This document shows positions 16,503 through 24,515 of a DNA stretch of 64,000 nt, piece after piece. This stretch comes from Novosphingobium sp. Its GTDB lineage: Bacteria > Pseudomonadota > Alphaproteobacteria > Sphingomonadales > Sphingomonadaceae. Both the position numbers and the translations under genes were made by a program. The notes under the pieces were generated by a model, which saw only the letters and a program-made list of their open reading frames with translations, was not told the origin of the DNA and made no database searches. The stretch is taken from positions 427,180 to 491,179 of the forward strand of contig JACKKV010000001.1 of assembly GCA_024236235.1 (NCBI GenBank), given 5' to 3'. The first letter of the stretch is position 1; every line of letters starts with the position of its first letter.

Positions 16503-17624
16503 TCAGATTGCGTACATCAGCTTCTCGTGAAGGCGGATCGTATCCTTCGCGGCCGGGTTAAGCCTGGCGAACAACTCCGCATTCCTGGCCTTGTATTGAT
16601 CCAGGTTGCGATCATGCACCCGCATTGCTTCCAGCAATGCACGCGCACCATCTTCCGCGTCGAAATCCTTGTAATAATAGCCATAATCGGCAAGGAATTC
16701 GGAGTTGTGGATCAGCGGATAATTTCCGTAAAGTACCTCGTAATAGAGGTAATTCAGCCCGTTTTCCCAATGATGCGTCACGATCGCCTGCACATGTTTG
16801 GCGAGGAAATCGAACAGCATGAAGCGTTGCTCCACGCTCATCACGCCTTTGACCGCCGCGGACAGCGCTTCCATGAAACTGATGAAATGCGCGTCCTGCA
16901 TGAATTGCAGGGAATTGGTGATGTAGATTTTCTCAAAAGCCGCCGGTCGCTTGCGATAGGCCGCTTCGCAGACCAGCGCGGGCATATGCACCGTCTTCAT
17001 CACGGTGATGTTGGGATCGGTCACCCCGATCTTCCATTTTTCCCCGCGCTTCTTCTTCTTGTAGCCATAGCTGCCACGGGTCATCTCGTCCTGCAGTTCC
17101 AGCAGGCTGGAATCCCAGACCTGCGGCACTTCATGAACCGGAATGCGATAGATCGTCTTCGCCCAGCCCGCATAGCTGCGCATATGCTGCGGCGTCATCC
17201 AGATCGTGTCGTACAGATCCCGGTCGAAATAGCGTTCGCCATATTTGTCGATGTCCGGGTCCGCGACGCCTTCCATGGACAGGATCGCGCTGTTTCCGCC
17301 CTTGTAGAAGATGATCTTGCACCCCCGGTCGCGCAGATACTTCAGCTGATCGGGGCCAGGCCGGGTGCCAACCACCAGCAGGTAGTCCAGATCATCCTTG
17401 ATGGCATCGAACCGGACGATCGCATCTGGTTCGATCCCCAGCACGCCATCCTCGAACTTGTATTCATGAGTGCCCGAATTGAGGATCCACACCTTGTTGC
17501 AATTGGCCGAGGCCCGAAACATGCGGTAAAGGAAAATATTGTTCTGGCGCAGACCATTAGTGAAGATGCCCCCGAAGGCACCTTCCATGAAATCCATCGA
17601 AATCGCGACGTTATAGCGTTTCAT
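16503..17624 (-). CDS. DUF2827 protein, predicted glycosyltransferase (copy 1)
   Basis: This 373-aa protein resembles the DUF2827 family, which is thought to have a GT-B-type glycosyltransferase fold but has no well-established activity that I know of. Visible features are an N-terminal NGLRQNNIFLYRMF segment (nucleotide-fold start), an alternating Rossmann-like pattern, the block TDPNITVMKTVHMPALVCE near residue 205, and the C-terminal block HWENGLNYLYYEVLYGNYPLIHN near 300. The same blocks occur in the neighbour at 17646, so the two are paralogues. The pair lies between flagellin and a Ser/Thr/Asn-rich adhesin-like protein, which suggests one or both as substrate. That is inference. Confidence 0.8.
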   Translation of the reverse strand: MKRYNVAISMDFMEGAFGGIFTNGLRQNNIFLYRMFRASANCNKVWILNSGTHEYKFEDGVLGIEPDAIVRFDAIKDDLDYLLVVGTRPGPDQLKYLRDRGCKIIFYKGGNSAILSMEGVADPDIDKYGERYFDRDLYDTIWMTPQHMRSYAGWAKTIYRIPVHEVPQVWDSSLLELQDEMTRGSYGYKKKKRGEKWKIGVTDPNITVMKTVHMPALVCEAAYRKRPAAFEKIYITNSLQFMQDAHFISFMEALSAAVKGVMSVEQRFMLFDFLAKHVQAIVTHHWENGLNYLYYEVLYGNYPLIHNSEFLADYGYYYKDFDAEDGARALLEAMRVHDRNLDQYKARNAELFARLNPAAKDTIRLHEKLMYAI

Positions 17625-17645
17625 CTGATCATCCCTCGCGATTGT

Positions 17646-18758
17646 TCAGCCCATGACCTGCAGCAGCAGTTCGGCATAGCGATCCTGCAACTGCGGATTA
17701 TCCACGCTCACGCCCCACAGCGCTTCGCGCACCGCATCGCGCTGCTTGATCCGGTTGCTGGCATGGCCCGCCAGCGCATCGGCAAGGACCTGGCCACCAT
17801 GCTGGGGATTGAAATCCTCGAAGAAATAGCCAGCCTCGCCCAGTGCGGGCACATTGTGAATCAGCGGCCAGCCCATGTAGAGGATTTCGTAATAGAGATA
17901 ATTGCGATTGTTTTCCCATTGATGCGTCACGATCGCGTGGACGTTCGAGCCGATGACATGAACCAGCGAGTGCCGGTCTTCCAGCGAAACACGGCCATCC
18001 GCGCCAATATCCGTGGCCAGGATCATTTCGGTGACGTGCTGGCTTTCCTTCAGACGCAGCGAGCCGAACAGCAGCAGCCGGTCAATCCGTGACTTGTCGA
18101 TGCGATAGGCTTCTTCGCTGACCAGCAGCGGTAGATGAAAGGTCTTGAGCACGTTCACATTGGGATCGAAGCAGCCCAAGGTGTATTTTCCGCCCTCGGG
18201 CTCGCGCCAGAAGATGTTCTTTTTGAAAATTCCGGCGGTCTGGTTGAGGAAGATCGGATCCCACAGGACAGGAATCTCATGGACATTGGGCGAACTGGTG
18301 ATCGCGCAATAGGAACGGCACATGTGCCAGTGCTGCGGCAGCAGCCACACCGCATCGAAACCATGCTTGACCAGGTTCTCGCCCGAGTGCTTGCCATGGG
18401 CCAGCGCCTCGAAGTTGAAGGCCATGACATTACCCGCAACAAAGCTGACCAGCTTGCCACCGCGCTTGCGCAACCGCTGCACATGGTCGCTGTGGAAGCT
18501 GCGCGATCCCAGCTCGATCACGACATCGCAATGATTGACCGCCTCTTCGACTGACCACACCGGCAGGCCATAAGTGTCAGCCACCGCATGCGGTTTCACA
18601 TCACAGATCAGGCCGATTTCGGAAACGACGGTCACCCGCCGCATCATCAGCGCAAGATAGACGATGTTCTGGCTGAGCCCATTGGCCCAGAGCAAGGCCT
18701 GAGCATCCTGTGCCGGGGCGATGGTGATGCCGACCTTCAGCTTCGCATTCGATTTCAA
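17646..18758 (-). CDS. DUF2827 protein, predicted glycosyltransferase (copy 2)
   Basis: This second DUF2827 protein has 370 aa from the start chosen here. It shares with copy 1 the NGLSQNIVYLALMM start, the FDPNVNVLKTFHLPLLVSEEAY block and the HQWENNRNYLYYEILYMGWPLIHN block, but overall it is clearly diverged, so the duplication is old. The frame is open to a GTG at 18818, immediately beside the adhesin terminator hairpin. ATG 18803 lacks a Shine-Dalgarno signal. TTG 18758 has GGAG eight bases upstream and gives the usual family N-terminus, so it is preferred with moderate certainty. Copy 1 follows 21 bases downstream, so the two are probably co-transcribed. Confidence 0.78.
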   Translation of the reverse strand: MKSNAKLKVGITIAPAQDAQALLWANGLSQNIVYLALMMRRVTVVSEIGLICDVKPHAVADTYGLPVWSVEEAVNHCDVVIELGSRSFHSDHVQRLRKRGGKLVSFVAGNVMAFNFEALAHGKHSGENLVKHGFDAVWLLPQHWHMCRSYCAITSSPNVHEIPVLWDPIFLNQTAGIFKKNIFWREPEGGKYTLGCFDPNVNVLKTFHLPLLVSEEAYRIDKSRIDRLLLFGSLRLKESQHVTEMILATDIGADGRVSLEDRHSLVHVIGSNVHAIVTHQWENNRNYLYYEILYMGWPLIHNVPALGEAGYFFEDFNPQHGGQVLADALAGHASNRIKQRDAVREALWGVSVDNPQLQDRYAELLLQVMG

Positions 18759-18820
18759 GGAACTGTCTCCGCGGATGGCACGCCGCAGGCGAGGCGGCTT
18801 CATTCCGGCGATACACACAG

Positions 18821-18850
18821 AAAGGGGGCCGAAGCAACGCTCCGGCCCCC
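18821..18850 (-). terminator. Rho-independent terminator of the adhesin-like gene
   Basis: On the minus strand GGGGGCCGG, an AGCGTTGCT loop region and TCGGCCCCC form a strong hairpin followed by TTTCT. It starts 20 bases after the stop of the repeat protein, separating it from the DUF2827 pair, which must therefore have its own promoter or depend on read-through. Confidence 0.75.
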
Positions 18851-18870
18851 GATCTTGTTGCGCTGTTCTA

Positions 18871-21306
18871 TCAGAACTTCACGCTGGCTCCGACACCGGC
18901 GCCGAAGGCATCTTCGGAGAAGCCGACATTGGCGCCGAAGCCAACCCCGCCTTCGGTGACGGCCTGGACCTTGACGGCCCCGGCCCATTCACCCTCGAAG
19001 GTACCGACGCCGCCGGAAATCCCGGATTCACCGTTGTCGAGATTAAGCGGCGCGGCATTCATCGCGAAGCCCATTGCGACACCCTGAAGGGCCTTTTCGT
19101 GCTTGCGTTCGATCACGTCGATACGGTGATCGAGTTCGTTGTAGACCGCATCGAGCTGCGATTTGTTGACCGCATCCGTCGGATCCACACCAGCAGCCAG
19201 CCCGGTGATCCGGTTCGTGGTGCTGTTCAGCTGGATGGTGCCGACATTGACGTTACCGGCAACATTCACGTCGCTGCCGAAGCTCGCGACGCCCGCCACA
19301 CTCACCGTGCCGCCGACCGTCAGGTCACCGATGACATTGGCGGTGCTGATGTTGGCCACGTTGATGTTGGCCACACCGCTGACAGTCAGGTTGCTGATCG
19401 AAGCGTTCGAGATCGACGCATTGCCGATATAGGCCTGGCTGATCGTAGCCGTGCTGATCGAGGCAAAGCTGATCGAGGCGCTGTTGATGTTCGCCTGGCT
19501 GATCGAGGCGCTGTTGATCGTGGCGCGGCTGATCGACGCGTCAGAGATCGAGGCGCTGTCGATGTTGGCGTTGCTGATCGAGGCGCTGTTGATCGTGGCG
19601 CGGCTGATCGAAGCGTCGGAGATCGAGGCGCTGTCGATGTTGGCGTTGCTGATCGAGGCGCTGTTGATCGTGGCGCGGCTGATCGAAGCGTCAGAGATCG
19701 AGGCGCTGTCGATGTTGGCGTTGCTGATCGAGGCGCTGTTGATCGTGGCGCGGCTGATCGAAGCGTCACTGATGTTCGCATCGTCAATATTGGCCTGGCT
19801 GATCGAGGCGCTGACAATCACCGCATTCGAGATCGAGGCGCTGTTGATCGTCGCATTCGAGATCGTCGCATTGCTGATCGAAGCATTGCTGACCGAGGCG
19901 TTGTTGATGTTCGCCTGGCTGATCGACGCGCTGTTGATCGTCGCATTGCTGATCGAGGCAAAGCTGATCGAGCCGTTGATCACGAAAGCATTGCTGATCG
20001 TGGCGTTGCTCACCGAGTTGTTGACGATGGCGGCATCGCTGATCGAGGCGCTGCGAATGATCGCATTGCTGATGTCAGCATTGCTGATCGACACATTGCT
20101 GATCGTGCCATTGGCAATCGCAGCATTGCTGATCGAGATGCTGTTCACCGTTGCGACATTGATCGTCAGATTGCTGATCGAGGCGCTGTTGATGACAGCG
20201 TTCGATGCGCTGATGCTCGAAGCCGAAACCGTGGTGCCGGACAGGGTGGTGCCCGAAACCGTGGTGAAGCTGCCGGTCGTGCCCGAAACGGTCGTCGCCG
20301 AGACTGTGCCCGCGGAAACCGTCGTGAAGCTACCCGTCGTGCCCGAAACGGTCGTGCCCGAAATGGTCGTGCCGCTCAGCGTGGCCGCCGAGACCGTACC
20401 GGTCGCCGTCACATTGCTTACGCTGACGTTGCTGATCGAGGCATTGCTGATCGAGGCATTGCTGATCGAGGCATTGGCGATCGTGACCGAGGCAACCGAA
20501 AGAGTGCCGGTGACCGTCACATCGCTCAGCGAAGCATTGCTGATCGAGGCATTGGTTGCCGAAACCGTGGTGCCCGACAGGGTCGTGCCCGAAACCGTGG
20601 TGCCGGACAGGGTCGTGCCCGAAACCGTGGTGAAGCTGCCGGTCGTGCCCGAAACCGTCGTGCCGCTGATGGTGGTGCCCGAAACGGTCGTGCCGGACAG
20701 CGTCGTGCCTGAAACAGTCGTGCCGCTGATGGTTGCACCCGAAACCGTACCCGTGAAAGTGCCGTCACCGCCCGAAACCGTGGTGAAGCTGCCGGTGGTG
20801 CCCGAAACCGTCGTACCGGACAGCGTCGTGCCTGAAACAGTCGTGCCGCTGATGGTTGCACCCGAAACCGTACCCGTGAAAGTGCCGTCACCGCCCGAAA
20901 CGGTGGTGAAGCTGCCAGTCGTGCCCGAAACGGTCGTACCGCTGATGGTGGTGCCCGAAACGGTCGTGCCGGACAGGGTGGTGCCCGAAACCGTGGTGCC
21001 GCTGATGGTTGCACCCGAAACCGTACCTGTGAAAGTGGCGTCCGTGCCAGTCAGGGTCGTGATGGAGGCATTGGCCGTGCTGATCGAACCGGTAACAGCA
21101 AGATCGTCACCAACAACAACCGCGCCGACAGTGTTAGTGATCGCGCCACCGTTGTTCGAATCATCGACGGGCAAGCCGGCAACGACGACTTCAATGTCCT
21201 GTCCGCCAATTTGCAACACCTGCGCCGCTGCGGGCGATGCGATAAGGGTCGCTGTCGCTGCGGCTACCGCCGAGCTCCCCAGCAGAAGATTGCGCTTGAA
21301 TGACAT
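18871..21306 (-). CDS. YadA-anchored autotransporter-like protein with pentapeptide-type repeat passenger
   Basis: This 811-aa protein has a signal peptide ending in SPAAAQ (about residue 28), a short non-repetitive head, then roughly 600 residues of five-residue repeats. The first part is mostly SGTT plus V, L or I, and the second part SISNA/SISDA/TINSA types. The 3' end has the YadA neck motif (TNRITGLAAGVDPTDAVNKSQLDAV), a short helix, and a terminal beta-strand domain ending in Phe, typical of trimeric autotransporter anchors that insert through the BAM complex. It is therefore probably a surface protein exported as a trimer. The repeats resemble the A(D/N)LXX pentapeptide helix more than the 14-residue YadA head repeat. 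Of MM at 21309 and 21306, the second has GGAGG six bases upstream. Confidence 0.85.
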   Translation of the reverse strand: MSFKRNLLLGSSAVAAATATLIASPAAAQVLQIGGQDIEVVVAGLPVDDSNNGGAITNTVGAVVVGDDLAVTGSISTANASITTLTGTDATFTGTVSGATISGTTVSGTTLSGTTVSGTTISGTTVSGTTGSFTTVSGGDGTFTGTVSGATISGTTVSGTTLSGTTVSGTTGSFTTVSGGDGTFTGTVSGATISGTTVSGTTLSGTTVSGTTISGTTVSGTTGSFTTVSGTTLSGTTVSGTTLSGTTVSATNASISNASLSDVTVTGTLSVASVTIANASISNASISNASISNVSVSNVTATGTVSAATLSGTTISGTTVSGTTGSFTTVSAGTVSATTVSGTTGSFTTVSGTTLSGTTVSASSISASNAVINSASISNLTINVATVNSISISNAAIANGTISNVSISNADISNAIIRSASISDAAIVNNSVSNATISNAFVINGSISFASISNATINSASISQANINNASVSNASISNATISNATINSASISNAVIVSASISQANIDDANISDASISRATINSASISNANIDSASISDASISRATINSASISNANIDSASISDASISRATINSASISNANIDSASISDASISRATINSASISQANINSASISFASISTATISQAYIGNASISNASISNLTVSGVANINVANISTANVIGDLTVGGTVSVAGVASFGSDVNVAGNVNVGTIQLNSTTNRITGLAAGVDPTDAVNKSQLDAVYNELDHRIDVIERKHEKALQGVAMGFAMNAAPLNLDNGESGISGGVGTFEGEWAGAVKVQAVTEGGVGFGANVGFSEDAFGAGVGASVKF
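19501..19771 (-). repeat. 75-bp in-frame tandem repeats in the adhesin-like gene
   Basis: Three near-identical 75-base units (19501-19575, 19576-19650, 19651-19725) and a partial fourth encode 25-residue blocks made of five pentapeptides (DASIS, RATIN, SASIS, NANID, SASIS). Units differ at only one to three bases, so they arose recently by duplication or are kept uniform by recombination. Copy number can change without breaking the frame. Confidence 0.9.
20630..21048 (-). repeat. Imperfect 123-153 bp in-frame repeats in the adhesin-like gene
   Basis: Three long units begin at 20630, 20783 and 20906, spaced 153 and 123 bases apart. Each encodes a GSFTTVSGGDGTFTG-type segment plus SGATI and several SGTT pentapeptides. 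The difference of 30 bases equals two extra pentapeptides. Long stretches are identical between units, consistent with recombination among them. Confidence 0.85.
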
Positions 21307-21894
21307 CATTAACCTCCAAAAAAAATCAGGATAGAGCAGTATGTTCGATCGAATTTATGGCTTGCGCGACCTTGATCTTGTGCAGGAGGGACGCAGGACA
21401 TCAGACGGAATCATCCCGGTTGAGATGTGATTCAGGCTGACAGAAACCCCCATTGAAACCCCCAAAAAACCAGCAAACTCAAGGCATTCTGTATCAAGAC
21501 GCATGTCCAGATGGCAGAATCGCCCCCGAGTCCGTTAATCTGCGGTATACCTGCTGACCCGGCCAAGTCAACCGGCCAAGCCCCGCTGGAACAAACATTT
21601 TTCGGCTGATATCCGCCAGAATGTCCGGTTCCGGCACAAAGGCCGCCAGTTTCCATGGCTGACCGGTATGACGGTTTGACGACAGGCCGCGCGGCTTGCG
21701 CAAAGTTGCGCCTGGCTGCTGCGCGGCGATATTTTGCACCTGTCCCATTGCGCTGGCCCCATTGCGCTGGCCCGCATCTGCAGCTTTTGGTAACGGCGCT
21801 GGACATCGCGTTTCACCACCGTTCATACAGGGCCGGTCAAAAAGGGTGGCCCATTGGCCCGACGAACCATGCCCGAGACAGGAAAGTGCATTTC
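21307..21894. other. Gene-free divergent region between adhesin and small secreted protein
   Basis: This stretch of about 588 bases holds no convincing gene. Short frames in it have no ribosome binding site or recognisable product. It must contain the promoters of both divergent genes. Visible elements are GGAGG at 21313-21317 (adhesin ribosome binding site), a perfect palindrome TTCGATCGAA at 21344-21353 just upstream of it, and several short direct duplications: GAAACCCCC at 21443 and 21455, CCGGCCAAG near 21559 and 21572, and a 15-base duplication within 21744-21773. No clear -35/-10 pair or terminator stood out. Confidence 0.6.
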
Positions 21895-22299
21895 ATGAAG
21901 CCTGCCGTTCTTCGCCTGCTTGCCCTGCCCCTTGCCCTTGCAGCATCTTTTGCCGCTGGCCTGCCTGTGCGGGCGGCGGGTTTTGTCAACACCAAGGATG
22001 GCTGGATGGCGCTGTCCCCCGAATCCAAGGCCGCTTACGTCCAGGGGCTGAATGACAGCCTCAACTATATTTTCGTGGACGATACGCTGGTCAATGCGCT
22101 GGCCAAGAAGGGGCGGACCGAATGTCTGATCGCGCAGCAGACCAATTCCTCGCTGCTGGCTGACCGGATCACCACGGCCTATCAGGACAATCGCTATGCC
22201 GGGGCGGCGCCCACCGCGATCTACATCATCAAGATGGGCGAAATGTGCCGCGCCTATATCAACAAGGAACGTGCCGGCTTCGGCCTCGGCCCGATGTAA
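21895..22299 (+). CDS. Small secreted protein of unknown function
   Basis: This 134-aa product has a clear signal peptide (basic start, hydrophobic core, cleavage near PVRAAG at about residue 28). The mature part of about 106 residues is mostly helical and has two Cys (in TECLIAQ and GEMCRAY) that could form a disulfide in the periplasm. The layout faintly recalls Rap1a/Tai-type small periplasmic proteins, but this is not secure. ATG 21895 is preceded by AGGAA nine bases upstream. It is divergent from the adhesin-like gene across a long regulatory gap and converges on ybaN. Confidence 0.7.
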   Translation: MKPAVLRLLALPLALAASFAAGLPVRAAGFVNTKDGWMALSPESKAAYVQGLNDSLNYIFVDDTLVNALAKKGRTECLIAQQTNSSLLADRITTAYQDNRYAGAAPTAIYIIKMGEMCRAYINKERAGFGLGPM

Positions 22300-22318
22300 G
22301 CGGCGACTGCCCCCGCCT

Positions 22319-22669
22319 TCAGGGCAGGGGCCTGCTCCAGATCCAGCTCCCCGCAACCAGCCCAACGATGAGCGGCAGCAGCGGCCAGGGCCAGGGGGTG
22401 AGCGCCAGGGCGAGCAGAAAGGATGTGGCAAAGGCCACGCTGGCGCCCCATTTGCCGTTGCGCCCGATCGCGCCCTTTTCCCGCCACGCCCTGATCGCCG
22501 GGCCGAACTGCGGATGATCGAGCAGGCGCTGTTCAAAGCGCGGGCTGGACTTGCCGAAACACCAGGCGGCGAGGATGAGGAAGGGTACCGTGGGCAGGAT
22601 CGGCAGGAATATGCCGATCGCGCCCAGCGCGACGCTGAACAGGCCAAGGACGAGGAAAAGCCTGCGCAT
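22319..22669 (-). CDS. YbaN family (DUF454) inner-membrane protein
   Basis: This 116-aa protein has a hydrophobic N-terminal hairpin with the family motif GAIGIFLPILPTVPFLILAAWCF, then a soluble segment SSPRFEQRLLDHPQFGPAI, which is diagnostic of YbaN/DUF454, and two further membrane helices at the C-terminus. The molecular function of the family is unknown to me. It stands alone on the minus strand, between the secreted protein (convergent) and queF. Confidence 0.88.
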   Translation of the reverse strand: MRRLFLVLGLFSVALGAIGIFLPILPTVPFLILAAWCFGKSSPRFEQRLLDHPQFGPAIRAWREKGAIGRNGKWGASVAFATSFLLALALTPWPWPLLPLIVGLVAGSWIWSRPLP

Positions 22670-22727
22670 GGCCGATTATGCGTGCGGCGAAGGCTGGCGC
22701 GGCGGTCTGGCGGTCACTATGCCGCGC

Positions 22728-23195
22728 CTAGCCCCGCCCGCGATAGGGTGCGACCCCCTGATCGGGCACCCACAGGCCGGCAGGCGCCTCGCCCGATTGC
22801 CAGAACACGTCAATCGGCATGCCGCCGCGCGGATACCAGTATCCGCCGATCCTGAGCCAGCGCGGCTGCATTTCCCCGTACAGGCGCTGGCCGATCCCCA
22901 CCGTCACCGCTTCGTGAAATCCGTGATGATTGCGAAAGCTGCCCAGAAACAGTTTCAGCGACTTGGACTCCACGATCGATTCGCCGGGCGCGTAATCGAT
23001 CACCAGATGCGCAAAGTCAGGCTGGCCGGTAACCGGACAGAGCGATGTGAATTCCGGCGCGGCAAAGCGCACCAGATAAAGCGCACCGGGGCGCGGATTG
23101 GGCACATAGTCAAGCTCTGCCGCATCGGGCGAGGATGGCAGGGCGCTCTGCTGGCCCAGATGGCGGGTTGCGGGGTGAGGATCGCTGCTGGTCAT
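22728..23195 (-). CDS. queF: NADPH-dependent 7-cyano-7-deazaguanine reductase QueF
   Basis: QueF (155 aa) reduces preQ0 to preQ1 in queuosine biosynthesis, the only known nitrile reduction in primary metabolism. The short YkvM-type subfamily is visible: catalytic Cys in EFTSLCPVTGQPDFA (Cys about 53, Asp about 60), the NADPH-site motif ESKSLKLFLGSF near residue 75, and the FHE segment just after. The frame runs to 23228, but ATG 23195 gives the normal length. It is a monocistronic-looking gene. Confidence 0.95.
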   Translation of the reverse strand: MTSSDPHPATRHLGQQSALPSSPDAAELDYVPNPRPGALYLVRFAAPEFTSLCPVTGQPDFAHLVIDYAPGESIVESKSLKLFLGSFRNHHGFHEAVTVGIGQRLYGEMQPRWLRIGGYWYPRGGMPIDVFWQSGEAPAGLWVPDQGVAPYRGRG

Positions 23196-23315
23196 GTCCG
23201 CCTGATGCCGCGAACGAGCGGGATGCACAAGCTGGCGAATTGACGCCGCCGGTTCAGTCGCTATTCAGCGCCCGCTCCGCCTTGGGCGGGCTTGTCACAG
23301 GCAGTGGGAGGAATC

Positions 23316-24473
23316 ATGTCTCGCCGAGCGGCGCCAGCCATTGCGATCGCGGCCCTGCTCGCCGCTGCGCAGGCGCACGCGCAGATCGGCCCGGATTCGC
23401 TTCAGGACTTCCAGCTGCCCCCTGACCGGTCCCCGCAACCCGATGTCCAGGGCCCGGTCACGGCCAACACGCCGCCGCCGCGCGCAAATACTTCTGCCGC
23501 TCCGCCGCCCGCTGCGGTGGAGGCCCCGCCGGCCGCCGTCGAACCGGCAGCGCCCGTTGCGCCCACCCGCACCGCCGCGCCGCCGCCGCGCAGCCCGGCC
23601 ACCGCAGCAGCGGCAAGGCCTGAATCCGCAACGCCCGCGCCAGCTGTGCCGCCAGCTGCATCTGCGCCTGCTGCGCCTCCCCGCGCGGCTGAAGCGGCAC
23701 CGCAAGCGCCCGCCACCGTGGTGCCGGATGCGCCCGTCCCCGCCCTGGCGCCTCCGCCCGCCGAGGGAATGCGCTGGTGGGAATATGCGCTGGCCGGGCT
23801 GCTGCTGGTGCCCATGGCATTCGCAGGCTGGCTGTTCTGGCGGCAGCGCCCGCGCGACCGGGCAGGCAGCCCGGTGGCGGTCGGCCTGATCGAGCGGCCC
23901 CGCCCCCGGCCGGTCGTCCGCGAAGAGCCGAATGGCCCAGGCCAGGCGGCGGAGCCGCTCGAAGCGGCGGAAGTCGAAATTGGCAATTCCCAGCTGCGCT
24001 ATGCGCTGGAAACCTCCAATCTCAGCCTTACGCTGGTCAACGCGACGCTTACCTATCGCCTGACGCTGACCAATGTTTCGCGCCGCTCGATTCACGACCT
24101 CACCGTCGATGGCGACATGATTTCGGCCCATGCCTCGCTCCCGCAGGAACAGCAGCTGGCCGGGGCGCAGCAGCAATTGCCCCGCCTGCACGACATCAAG
24201 GCGCTGCTGCCGGGGCAGAGCCTGATCCTCAATGGCAAGCTGCGCCTGCCGATCAGCGCGATTCATCCGATCAGGCGCGATCAGGCGGTACTGTTCGTTC
24301 CGCTGGCGCGGTTGCGCATGAACGGCACCGGCATGGACGAGGTGGTGCTGGAGACAACGCTCGTCGGGCAGCGCCCTGCCGGACCGGGCGCGGGGCTGCG
24401 GCCCTTCCGGCTGGACCTTGGCCCGCGCATCTACACTGATCTTGGCCAGCGCCCGCTTAACGCTGCGGCGTGA
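23316..24473 (+). CDS. Pro/Ala-rich membrane protein of unknown function
   Basis: This 385-aa protein has a signal-like N-terminus (to about residue 23, QAHAQ), a low-complexity Pro/Ala-rich periplasmic linker of about 130 residues, a membrane helix near residues 157-175 (YALAGLLLVPMAFAGWLFW), then a cytoplasmic domain rich in beta-strands (ALETSNLSLTLVNATLTYRLTLTNVS). I do not recognise the family with confidence. GGAGG four bases before ATG 23316 decides the start. It precedes metC by 42 bases on the same strand, but nothing suggests a shared role. Confidence 0.75.
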   Translation: MSRRAAPAIAIAALLAAAQAHAQIGPDSLQDFQLPPDRSPQPDVQGPVTANTPPPRANTSAAPPPAAVEAPPAAVEPAAPVAPTRTAAPPPRSPATAAAARPESATPAPAVPPAASAPAAPPRAAEAAPQAPATVVPDAPVPALAPPPAEGMRWWEYALAGLLLVPMAFAGWLFWRQRPRDRAGSPVAVGLIERPRPRPVVREEPNGPGQAAEPLEAAEVEIGNSQLRYALETSNLSLTLVNATLTYRLTLTNVSRRSIHDLTVDGDMISAHASLPQEQQLAGAQQQLPRLHDIKALLPGQSLILNGKLRLPISAIHPIRRDQAVLFVPLARLRMNGTGMDEVVLETTLVGQRPAGPGAGLRPFRLDLGPRIYTDLGQRPLNAAA

Positions 24474-24515
24474 AGCCCCTCGACGGCGCGCGGGCAGTCG
24501 GTTAGGTCTGGCTGC

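Noticed and set aside
19501..19771. Possible CRISPR array from evenly spaced repeats
   Set aside because: Units are contiguous, 75 bases, in frame and coding; there are no variable spacers and no cas genes.
18721..21334. Very long plus-strand open frames (663 and 627 codons) opposite the repeat adhesin gene
   Set aside because: The short periodic repeat excludes stop codons on the other strand as well. The products are Asp/Arg/Ala or Ile/Glu/Ala repeats without signal peptide, domain or ribosome binding site, whereas the minus strand has signal peptide, anchor and terminator.
24474..24515. SAM-responsive riboswitch before metC
   Set aside because: Only 42 bases separate metC from the upstream gene; no aptamer-like conserved core is visible and the gap is too short.
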